From positions 9,225,642 to 9,289,641 of the forward strand of contig NC_064548.1 of assembly GCF_023856365.1 (NCBI RefSeq): 64,000 bases of DNA. Direction: 5' to 3'. Positions 48,401 through 60,400 of this stretch are shown piece by piece. Source of the DNA: Brienomyrus brachyistius (taxonomy: Eukaryota > Chordata > Actinopteri > Osteoglossiformes > Mormyridae). The translations under genes and the position numbers were made by a program. Within the stretch, counting starts at the first letter, position 1; every line of letters starts with the position of its first letter. The notes beneath the pieces are model-generated. The model ran no database searches. It saw only the letters and a list, made by a program, of their open reading frames with translations, and had not been told where the DNA came from.

Positions 48401-51400
48401 CGCTGTTCAGAAAGCCCCAGGGAGGGGTGAGGTGAGGGCGCCATGGTCTGGCATTCCGAGGTCGCAGCATTTGTGTGCGTAAACTTTAGACCCCCGCTAT
48501 GAGTCTGCATTTATGTGTACAGAAATATAAGTGTAAAAGCCGATAGCGTTATGTGGGCCGTCCTCTTCTGCGTTCATAACGTACACAAAATATGGTAAAA
48601 TCTGAACGTCTTTTAAGCTAAGTTTTATATTCTTGGTTGCGTGTTTGCTAACATTAAGCATAAACGACTCGTCTCAGTTCTCCGAACATGTTTGTGTCTC
48701 CCCCTGACCACGCTTGGTCCCAGCACTCCTGCATGTCTTTTCACGCTCCCCACTCTGCCTGTCGCTCGTTACACGCCCGTGCGGATGCCCGTGCTGATGC
48801 CCGTGCTGATGCCTGTGCAGATGCCCGCCTCTTCCTTTTGCCCTTTCACACATTTCTCTTACTCACGTTTTTCGTTTCCTCTGGTTTCGAACACCCACGT
48901 TCCTTTCTGTGTTCCGTCGGGCGTCTGTATTTCTTATGAGGTTGCGAGAAATCGAGTCGCATGTCCCCCCTGTGACTGAGAGGGACGTCACTCCCTCAGC
49001 GGTGACCCCTGATGAAATTGGGTCAAACTGAATGGAAACACTCGGGATGTGTATTTGGGACATGTTACTGGAAAACTGAGTTTATCTTCATGTAACTCTA
49101 AGCTTCCACTGCAGACATGAGACAGCACACCACACTTCCTGATTTATCGGAACACCCCACAGCCCAACGCGAACCTAGGGGGGAGGGGAGAGACCGTAGT
49201 CCTCAAACTGTCATCTGCAGAGTCCCTTAAAGGAAAACCTGGCTTAGCTCTTGGAGCTTGAGACTCCAATGGCTGAAAGGCGAAAATCATGGCGAGATAG
49301 CTGAGTTGTGGTGTAAATTAACAGAAGTGCAGGGTGGCCGTGGGGGGTTCGAGCAGGTGAGAGAGAGAGAGAGGGAGAAAGTGTGTCATAGACGCCCAGT
49401 CTCAAATTGACGTATGCGTCTCGCATCATGTGACACCCTCCACGTGACCTCCAATCTTGCAGGGGGCAGTGTACCTCTGCCCCTGATGGACAGTACCTTA
49501 AATCACCCCAAGTAAATAAGCAGCATGAGTTTTAGCGACAGAGGGGCCTCAGAGTGGTGTGCCGATGAGAAGGCAAGGGGGGCATGGGGGGCAGGGGTGT
49601 CAATCTGAAAGGACACCCCCCCCCCTCTCTAAGGCATGTCGTGGCAGGCCGTGGACCTGGGGGGGAGGCAGTCAGCAGTGAAATAACAGCTCGCTTCAGT
49701 GCAGCACAGTCTGGCTTCAAAGGTCATATTTGGGGGGGGGGGGGGGTTGGCGAGGCTTTGCAGGATTAGGGGGCACCGTGTGTATGAGTCTGGAGCAGCG
49801 TCCGTACCGGCTCACCGTCCCACGGGAACAGTGGGCACGCCTGCGCACGGCAGACAGTGGGAGGCGCTTTCTCTGCTCGTTATTAAACCAGCTGCTCCTA
49901 ATTAAAGTCGGAAGGTGGGTACAGGGGGTGGGAGTCACTGACATCAGAGTCTGGATCAGCGTGTCTGTCCTTGGACACCCAAGCAACTGTTTTCACTCTT
50001 TTTTTTTTTTTTTTTTTCTTTCCTTTTTTTCTTTGGTCTTTTTTGAGATTGAACAACAAGGGCTTGTGTACAGTAACATTCACATAACCTCACTTATAGA
50101 CTGGTGGTCTGGGCCAAACCAGGGACGTTAGGGTTCAGCCTGCACTGATCGTCACGAAAAAACAGCAGAAGGAAACAGCAGACACACTCAGGAAGTCGCC
50201 TTTAATGCCACAGCAGGAAATAACTAGGTATCTGTCTTACACATATGGTGACGTAAGAGGATGAGCCCAGGTGGGAAGCAGAGGCCCACCGTTTACGGCC
50301 TGCAATCACATGCATGGTCCTAACGCCACATAGAGATACATGCATTGCGTGGGAGTATGTAAAATGCTCTTCTTCTGCTGTAAATCACGTTAAACCTGTT
50401 GGGACAGAGCAGTAAATAAGTCTGGCAGACTTTACTACAACTCCCAAACCGAAATGACACGGTGACACAAATATAAACCATGGAGATGGATGCGGGGGTG
50501 ACCATTTGTCATTTAAATTTATACACCCGATACATTGTTTTCACCCCATATCAGATTATGTAAGGGTAGCACGCATGAATGCGGGGGGGGGCATGCTAGC
50601 ATAATTCGGCAAATTGCCAAATCACCAGGCACTGCATTCCGTTAGCGGTGAACGAGAAGCCTGGGGTGGGCTGGGTGGGTGGGGGGGGGGGGCACGGGGG
50701 GATCCAGGGACTTAGAATACTGGGAAGCAGTCCAGTCTGCTCACTAATAGGGCTCAGGTGTTCTCACGGTCAGAGTCTCCCTCCGCACGCGATGCCCATT
50801 AGCCGCAGAGGTTTCCCCGCTTGCCAGGGTGAGTCAGGGCTCCCGCTGGTGCAGCCACCATGAGCCTCCAGCAAGGGGCGCACCAGAGCACAGGCTAGAA
50901 TGGGGACGCACATTTCAATTTTGTTTATAGTGCTTATCATTTAGTAGCGATAAAGTTGAATATGAGGATTTAGAAAACATACAAAGTAACAGGTCATGAA
51001 TATCAAAATCTATAAAAACGGTGTTGTGGCTGTAATCAGAAGATCTAGAGTAAGGAACAATAACCAAGATCTCACTGGCTTGTGGGTCGAACTCAGGACT
51101 CTCCCTGGATCCACCCTTATTGCACCGATTATAAGAAGCATGAGTGAACTTCTGACTGTATAGGCGTAAAGATGACCAGCGAGAAATCTGTGTTTATGGC
51201 TTAGAATATTGCTTGATGTTGATCTGCTATCAATTTGATTGTTGTAAAACAGAATTCTTTTTATGTTTCAGAATTATAGGGATGTAAAACTGAAGATGCT
51301 TATTTACTGTTCACATGTTTTTCATCATGATTTACTATGTGGAGATTTCCTAATTTTCTAGTATATCTGTGACAATCTCTGTGTTGTGTTATCATCAAAC

Positions 51401-54400
51401 GCTAGTTGAATTAGCATTAGCTTGTGTAAATTTGCTTTTTGAGTCCATTCCATTCAGCTGCTCTATAGTAATATCTTTTTAAGCTGGAGAATGGAAATTC
51501 CACGCCGTCAGGAATGCACCAGTACATTGCGGTACTACTAAAATGCCATTTTTTTCCTTCAGATGATCTATGGATATTCCCCCCAGATCACCAGGATCTC
51601 CCTACATTTAAACCAATCAGATGGTAGCGATGCTACCAGCTCACTTTGGTCACGCTTTTGTTAGTAAGCAGGGCCATATTAGTGCGTTTGTGGCTCGGGT
51701 GCAGGTTGTGGTTCGGCTCAGTTCTTGGTGGCAGAGGAAAAGTGCCGTATGATTGAGCACTATCAGTCAACCTGACACCCTGTTGCCTTGGGTTATGTGT
51801 GAGTTATTCTAATTAGTTATTAGCAGAAGATGAGGCTTGAGATTTGACGGTACAGAAATCATTTCTCACGGTGATTTAACCTGGAGAAAATGTCACAGGA
51901 TATGGATGCTTATACTCTTCTGTGTTCTCAGAACAGGGGAAATTACAAAACCACAGCAAGATAACTATTAAAATCATGTGAGATCCACATAGGGAATCTG
52001 TGTAACAGCCTCCCCTTCCCCCAGAAGAACTCCAAAGTTGAGAGCTGTGAAGAGCTGTGAACAGAGCACTTCTTTCTGTTTGACCACAGAACACATTTCA
52101 CTGCTGAGATACAGAAGGCTCACAGCGCTGATCTGCCGGGAAATGACCGCTTGCGATGGCTTGATTTCTTGTAGTGCGGAGTTTCAGAAATGGGCCGCAG
52201 CCCGTACCGAAGGCGAGAACCAGTCCAAAACTGACCGCTGACTCGACAGAAAACCGCCAAAGGGGAACCGTTTCCTTTCTGTTAAAAAAAAGATTCAGTA
52301 TGAAACCACTTCTGTTGTCTGCTTCCAGTCTGCTGCGAGTGGCTTTAGCGCTCAGATACTCTCAGCCTGTTGCATGCATGAAGTTTTGCCTCCGGCAGTA
52401 AAACCTTAACAAAACAAATCATGGGGAGACGTTAGATTAAAGGGCCTGAATAAACCCTTCGTAAGGCATTCACACAGCAAAAGCATTTTGTTCACTGGCA
52501 GTTTGTAAACACCCATCCATCCATCCTCTATGCATAGGGTCGCAGTGCCAATCCCAGAAGCTATTGGCAAGGCAGGGAATAATCCATCGTTTGACACACA
52601 TACACACAGTTTGGCAACTCCATCAAACCTTAGTGTATTTTAGGACCATGGAGGGGGGATCCCTATTCCCCGCCCCCCGAGCTGCATGCAGTGCAGTGCA
52701 TTGTGGGATGCCTAATATCTGGTCAGTTAACCCTGACTGAAAATAGGCAGATTGCCATTTTTTTGTCTGTATTTTTCGTATGATTACCAGTTACCCTTCC
52801 ACACTGCAAAATAAAACGTAGAAGTATAATTCCCAGACGCACCCCCTGTGTTAGATATATAATTATGAGCATTAACATGCCACCACTGCACATACATTGA
52901 CAGAAGGTAACCTTTATATTTTCACTGCATCTTTTCTTCGCACTGAAGAATTTTGTGAGGCATTTTCCCTGCAGGGCAGTCAGGAATGACATAGGACGCC
53001 TGATGTGTCCGTCCACCAGGTCAACAGGGTTATTGATCCGAGACACCGATGGGTATGTCAGGTATTGTTTAACAGCCTCATAATAATTCAGTTTTTAGGT
53101 GTGTCCCCCAGCCCATGATGCCCCCCCTTCGAAAGATGGTGGTGCCGTAGTAGGCAATTCTCATCCCATGGAAACATAATATTAGTGTAAAAAAAATTCA
53201 GCATAAAAGAAAAGTATGTGTAATTATTACACATAACCCGAAAGCTGAGCGATTTCTATAAATACTCTGGGTAATGACAGGCCTCATATTGCCTTATTTG
53301 TAAGGACTCAAAGCTAAAAACAAGGACTGTTAATTTACCCGGTGACATGTTGCCAAGTTCTGCCCAGCCTGGGCCATGCACAAACGTTGAGCGAGCCCTG
53401 ACCGTTCTCCTCTTTCTTGTTGTGGTTATTGACCAGATCAATTTAATGTAGTTTTGACTTGTGACGTGCAACCATGTGACAATCCGGCATGTTTCCACAA
53501 TGGCTTCGTCTCCGATGTGCGTGTGTCCTTGGTGTGGTGATGGGCTTTGGTGTCGGCGTCGTGGGTTGACTTGGAAAACCGAGGTGTGGAGAACCGCAGA
53601 TGCAGACGCGCAAAGCGAGCAGCGGAGAAGGAGGGCGTGAAACCTGCCGCGTATGTATCTGCCATCTGCTTCCTGGACCACTGTCTCTGCAGACTCTGCC
53701 AACATCTGCATGGGCTCCCCTTTGACAGCTTCCTTATGTCTATAATGACAGTCACTAAAACAGTAATGTACTACGTACAGTCCCCTAAATATTATATGAA
53801 TAAACAATGAAACACAGCTAGAGCTAATATGTCTGTCAAAACTGCCTTTTCATCCCAACTTTTCATTCGACTTATGACATATGACAGTTTAAACATGCCG
53901 TTTTCGTTTAGCGGCCTGCCTTCGGCTTCGCATTCTCCCCAGAATTATCTCGAAACATCTGTGTCCTGTGGGAACATATTTGGGGTTTCTAGCTTGGAAG
54001 TATGTTTTTTGTTTTTTTTTGTTTGAGTTGATAAGCAGCTGACTCCATAAATAGCTCCCCTGTCTGTGAGAGAGAGAGGAAGTGAGCGCTTGCCTCGCCC
54101 ATGGCGGTATAGGGATTGCACCCTCACTAGGCCTCCACCGGGGGCAGGCCTCGCTTGAGGGGAGGAGTCATAGTAGCTAGAACTAGAACCCTTAGTCATT
54201 GGGCAGTAGTTGCCATGGAAATAAAATGCTGTCGTTTATACCCAAGGAAGATCTCTTTCAGTCGTGCCCTTGAACAAAACAGCTAGCATGAGTCACTCTT
54301 GCAAAGTAGCCGCTGTATAAAGGACCAAGTCACCTGAGATAAGTGCCGGTTAATCCCTGTAATGGTGATAGTCACAAGGCATCTTCATTTGTTACTGCAC

Positions 54401-57400
54401 CTCCTGACCATCTGCATTAGTTTATGGTTCACCATGGAGGCAGTCCTTGAGAAAGAATGGACCATTGTATCCCTTAATCTCCCCCCAAGCTTGCTGCATC
54501 TGCACGTGCCCTCAGAGGACTTCTGGGAATGGCATGTGCTGACATGGGGACCCAGGGCTCTACGCTGACTTTCTTTTTCAAGGTGCCTCTGAGTTGGAAA
54601 AAATGTGGGAGCCCAGTCAGTTCTGTTTTTAAGCACCCTAACGTATTGCATCGTCATAATACAATTTCACATACAAGCTAGTGGAATGTAAAGGTTATGA
54701 ATGACAAAGCTGTCAAGAAACTAGACTTTTATTTTTGTATCTAAGATTTCTTTTGATGCTTTATCAAATTCCACATCTAAATTCATACTGTAAGTCCGAA
54801 TGGCTTGGCCTAGCTTTTTATGTATAATGTATGTAACCAGTTTCTGTGGTGTGTGAATTTTCTATTAAACTCTGACGCCGTGTCCCGATAGCAAATTTAA
54901 ACAAAATAGTCAAAATAAACAGATTTTGAATAATTGTACACATTAAACAAAAATAAACTGGTTACATACATGTATAGTAGTAAATTAAAAAGAGAAACAT
55001 TCCCTCTAAATCAGCATATGTATGTGCCGCTGTCTTCATGCAAGGTGCCTATGCTCTGCCCTTTTTTGTGCTAATAACAGCAGTGAATCTATTACCCTAA
55101 ACCAAAAAGCCATAATCTTCCTAAGATTGTCCTGAAATCATACAGCTGAAAAGTTTTCAAATACAGTATGTATTTTATAAATGAGAGAGAAATAGGTACA
55201 ATTTTCTTGGTGGTTTCATGTACGTCAAAGTTTTACGTTTTTTTTGACAACTGTATAAAGTAATACAAAAAAATGTAGATATTCAGAGTTGCCAACTCGC
55301 ACATCAGGTGTTATGCTCACACCATTATACACCTAAAATAAGCAACATCAAAAAACGCTGGGGTAGTTTGCAAACCCTGCAGACTGTTTACAAGGTAATA
55401 AAACTGTCGCAAACATGTAAAATGCTTGTGCATGTGTGCAGACTCGTCTCAAATTGAAAATCTCACTCCAGCCAGCTGACCGAAACTGGCAACCCAGCAT
55501 TTTCTTTTAAATGAACTGTGAAACGCACTTTGTTCACTTGAAACAGCATGTTAGTCTGTTTGTGTTGTTACTCTGCCAATTATAAAATGAATATGAGAAC
55601 ATTACCTATGTCACTTTCTCTATCTTTTTGAAATAAGACTGCCCATACCCAACTCTAATAGCAATTAAAGTATACTTAATATATTATGATATATAAATGT
55701 AATAAATTTTATAATAATATTCTATACATTTACATAAAGGGACAGGACATGCTTCTCCTGTCAAAACCTGGAAAAAAGTAATACTATGATATAATACCAT
55801 CAGTGTTCAAAAGGTGAAAAATACCGTGATAATTATTTTAGGTTATATCACCCACCCCTAATTTGTGCTGAGAAAATTCTTTATCTTATTTGAAGAGGTG
55901 CGTGCTGGTTCTGAAGTAGCCAATTGTAACTTGAAACACTACTGACATGTAAATGTATGCAAAAGTGGCAGCGCGCATGCAGTGTGACTCACTCAGTCAC
56001 TGAGTACTTTTTGATGTTTCAGGTTTTCTGAGGCGATGTCACAAGTAACTCGCACCAGTACGCCTAAATCTTTTTTCATGTTTGCACGCCCCCATTTTTA
56101 CTCGCATCTGCCAGTGAAATGGGTGCACTGTAGAGCCCTGGGACCATGTTTGTCATCATCCCTTGATTTTTGCCGCCGAGCATACTGTACCACGTGGCTG
56201 TGGCCTCCAGGGTCAGCCGCTTTCATCCGCTACCTCACCAGCATACGGCTTGTGCACGGGTCACACGTGACTATATGGCCGTGTGACACATGCAGCCCTC
56301 AAACAATAGCACCAGTAAAAGCGAAACAAACCAGTTTGGCCTATTCTGATTAATGTCTGAGTGTCTCTCTTCTGTGGCCTGGCTGAGATGTTTCAGGAGT
56401 GTCACGTAATGTAATCGATCCGCCACGGAGCCTTGGCGAGGCATTATGTTCTGTCGCATGACTTCATTTCCCACCTGACTTCTGGACTGTGAAAAAGTAA
56501 CCGCATTTTTCGTGCTGCAATTGGAGGATTGTCTGTCTGGTGCTGACTCAGAATTAAGCTCTGGTGTAAATTGCTCAACACAAGCGCGACCTGTCACCGC
56601 ACCATTGTTTGCTTTGTGGACGGGCTCATCTCTGGACGATCCGAGATCACTCCAGACACATTTACTGTAGTCACGGTCGCCGGTGTTTCCTTGGCAAGCA
56701 TGGTGGTGCGGAGAACGTAACTGGGATCATGAACATAGATGGCTGCCCCATTCCTGTTTCATTCTTCTGCACAGCACATTTACACTGAGGCCTACCTTGA
56801 CCTCTAATCCCAGGCTGTTGTAGTTCCTCTAGGGAGGGAGGGAGAATGAAAGCAAAGAAGAAAGAGGCAGGCAGGGAGGGAGGTGTGGTAGGTGGGCTTG
56901 CCTCGCTTTGACTTCCTCTGAAGTCACCTGGGGCAGTGTGAGGGGTAAACGGGGCAGTTTTGTGGCCTAGGAAGGCGGGGCGGGGGTTGGAATAGTGGGT
57001 TTGTTGTTCAAATGAAAAATTAAGAAAATTTAAGAAGCTGGCTTGCAGCATATAAACAGTGTCGAAAGAGAATGAACAAGTTGCTTCTTTGCACTATGCT
57101 AACATGCTAATGTGCAGCCTCTCATCTCCTCTGTCTCTCTTGCAGCCACCATAAAGAAGAACAGTCTGGGCTGGATGGCGGGATATGGCACCAACGGCAC
57201 CAGCGCGTCCACCATCGATGGGGTCTCCTTCTCCGAGGGTGAACTCCTCCTCCAGGTTGGTGGCGATCAGGGCCGGAATAACTTCTCTGGGGGCCGTAGG
57301 CGGACATGGGACCCCCTAAGTGGGACATTGGGGATATTTTTGGAGCTGAAAGAAAAACAAGAAAGAATTAAAAATAATGTAACATCAAAAATGTTCTTAT

Positions 57401-60400
57401 CAAAGTGCCAGAGGGTCAACTGGTTTAATCATTCTCTCTTTTGCTTTCATTTAAGTACAGCAGGACCGTGTCAGACAAGAGAATGTTAGTCTTGTATCTT
57501 TGTGCTGTTTTCTTCTTGCTTTGTGCTGGTTTGCTTGGCAGTGAACAACCGGTAGACACCAGTAGTAAAAGAAAGCTGGGTAGCATGAAGTCTCACAGTA
57601 GAATAGTCCATTACAACTAGGACAGGGACATCTGTGTTTATCTTGAATACTGTCGCTAAAAATGTGAATATACAGGTTGCTATTCCGTCGTCATGGGGCC
57701 TCTAGTTTTCGTGGGCCCCAGGCAGCTGCCTACCCTTGCCTAATGGTGAGTCCGCCCCTTGTGACGACAGACAAAGCGTGCCCCCCCCCACTGGCCTACA
57801 CGGGGGCCCACCCAAGGGGCTGAGAAGTACCCTTGGTCCTGACCTCTTCCTGCAGATTTAGCTGGAAATGCAGGCAGGCAGGGAAGAGGCAGGCGTCAGC
57901 TTGCCCCAGTTCAAACCGAACACGCCCAGAGGCCAGGATCTGAAACGAAACACCCTGCTCTTTGAAACCGGCTCTGGCTGCGCGCCCGCCTTCGCCCATA
58001 AACGTGGCCCCTCGCCTCTCCTTTAAGCCGCCATATTGGTTTTGTCTAAATTGTATTTATTCGCGGAGTGGTGAGGATCCAACGCCCCAATAATGGCGAA
58101 CGTGCTTGGCGGCCACTGGCGTTGCGTAACCGTGAGTGAACGTTACGCTGTAAGCATGTGCCATCCAGGCAGTGTCCCCTGCACCCTGACACCCTCCCCT
58201 ATTGTAGAATACAAGTATCCCACCATTAACCGCAGGGTCTTTGACCCCATAGGGCAGCAGAGGAGGCTACAGCCATAATGAACCCCTCCTGGGAAGGTTA
58301 CACAACGTGCACACACACATACACACATGCCATCTCCCTCTGCCTCGATGCCAGACTCATGGCTGTAAGGTATAACTGTAGCCTGCCAGAGGCGATTCTG
58401 CAAAGGAAGCTCATTATTTCAGGGCATGCGATCCTGTGATCTTTGTGGTAAGTTTTCCAGAATGCAGTTGCTGCACCCAGAATCTTCAAACATATTTATG
58501 TATTTTGGATTTTCTGTTACATTCAGATCAGCTTCCCTGTGTTTGGCCCGGGCCTTCAGAACAGCCAGGGGTTATCTGTGGGTTTCCGTTTGCTTGTTAG
58601 CAAACCTTGCCGGTGGAGACGCAGTCCGATGTCGCTTGTAGCTGTCAGTCGCTGCGTAAATAACCCGTGATTTTTTTTTAAACCACAAGCTCACGTGATG
58701 CTGCGTGCTACCACAGCTTTGCGCTGGAAGCTCTTGTATCTGTCAATCCAGGAACCTTCGGGGAAACACAGACTGTGACTTTCTCCCCAAAAAACCCAAA
58801 ATTTTGCCCTATGTCCTCGGCACTGACCAAGGCCCTGGTCCCTTCAAACTTTCACTCTCAGGGTTTTCTAATGTCCCCATGATTCATCTGTTATTTGAAC
58901 TCCAGCTCTGCTGCGTACTGAGACCAGAAGCTTTAACTCATGGCTGACAGAAAAATATAGAAATTATCTGTGTGACCAGTGGTGGGTAAGTGAGAATGGC
59001 CTGGTAGCCAACGTTTGGAGACACGGGGGTTTGCTGTGCTCTGCCTCCTTCCCCACACGTCCCGCCCCACCCAGATTTAGTAGCATTCTTTGGCAGCACT
59101 GACAGAAACATCTTGTGTTTCCTTATTGCTGGAAAAATGCAGATTCTAATAAAACCAAATCTAACAAATCTGCTTCCCCTGCCAGGAGTTTTAGCTGTGC
59201 AGAGGCCTGGTTGGGCACACAGGTGCAGAAATAAAAGCGCTTTTTGAAAAGTTTGTCCACTATTGGTCAAATTGGGCAGAAGAATGTGCACAAGAGAGCT
59301 TCCCAAGACGCCTGACGTGGCATTTAATTGGGAGATGGTGACTGCTGGAATCCCGGCCTGCTGCCAGGCTCCCACAGACGCTTCCTAAGCCAAAGTCTGC
59401 CGCTACCAATTTGCTGCTCTTAAGCAATGTTTACATTTCATTTGTGTTTTTAACACACTCGATCTGAGACGTTGGCATGACCATGCCGCACTACATTAAC
59501 ATGGGGCGAATAATGAGGCAAATGCAGAAGGCCATCAGGAAGTATGCCGTACTGCTCGTCAACCGAACGCGTTAATCATTTATAAATGTCGAGGGCGTAA
59601 TCAGAGTGAACTGATCATTACTGAGAGACAGCATGCAGCTCAGGTTGTCAGTCAAGGGCCCTTTGTTGAATTTGGGCAGCAAAGTTAGAGATTGTGCAGG
59701 AAAAAAAGGAGTCCTTTCCTTTTTTGAGTTTTACGTAGACAATCTCGGCTTCTATCAACTGAATCTGCTTGCCGTATCCCCCCCCCCCCCATCTTGCTGC
59801 TGGTGGTAGAAGGGTTGCGGGGGGGTGGTCCATTGTTTGCAAGGAGTAGGAACCCTGGCGTGACTGGGAGCCAAACTCTTTCCATCTCCTGTTGACATGT
59901 TTAGCACCTGAACAAAGACATCAGTAAGTGTGTGTAATGTTTACCCTGCCCCCCACCCCCCAACACAACCGCGCTTTCCCAGCTCCCGACTCCCCCCTTC
60001 AGTGCATCCAGGATGTTTTGTCCACCCATAGAAAAGCCTTAAATAAAACCCAGGAGCATTTGGAGGTCACATGACCGTGCCCGGTCTGCAGCTTCACATA
60101 AACATACATTCTGGGCCTCCACCCGGACCATCCTCACACACAGCTGCATGGTGTCTGTGAGGAAGTCCTCACTGTGCTGCTCTAGCCTGTCAACGTCTCC
60201 ATCAGGCAGTTCTGCTCCGGTCTGAGATTGATTGCAGGAGGTGTTGGATCACCGCATGCTTTGCTCAGAAAAACAAGATTAGCTGCGCACCAGGCACAGT
60301 TAAAAAAAAAAATTATAATAAAAAAACCCTCACGGGCCACCCGTCCCCAGGCATGGGACCTGCAGGCTAGGATATGGAAAAGGAACAGTGAGCAGTGGAG

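Larger units (their letters stand above)
21201..57145 (+). other. ahr2 intron 2 (35,945 bp)
   Basis: The donor GTAAGT at 21201 and the acceptor CTTGCAG at 57139-57145 bound the intron. It makes up more than half of the window and separates the bHLH exon from the linker and PAS-A exons. No extra exon, RNA gene or nested gene was recognised. The longest open frames inside are under about 210 codons and have no protein-like features. Named contents are listed separately; the rest is non-coding, with frequent short homopolymers and G- or C-rich runs from about 33 kb to 51 kb. Confidence 0.8.

Noticed and set aside
53256..53807. Minus-strand open frame of 183 codons in intron 2
   Set aside because: No recognised domain, overlapped by other frames on both strands, no promoter or splice support.
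54070..54190. G+C-rich stretch 'cctcactaggcctccacc' as part of a gene
   Set aside because: No open frame or splice context. Probably a fragment of a repeat that I cannot name.
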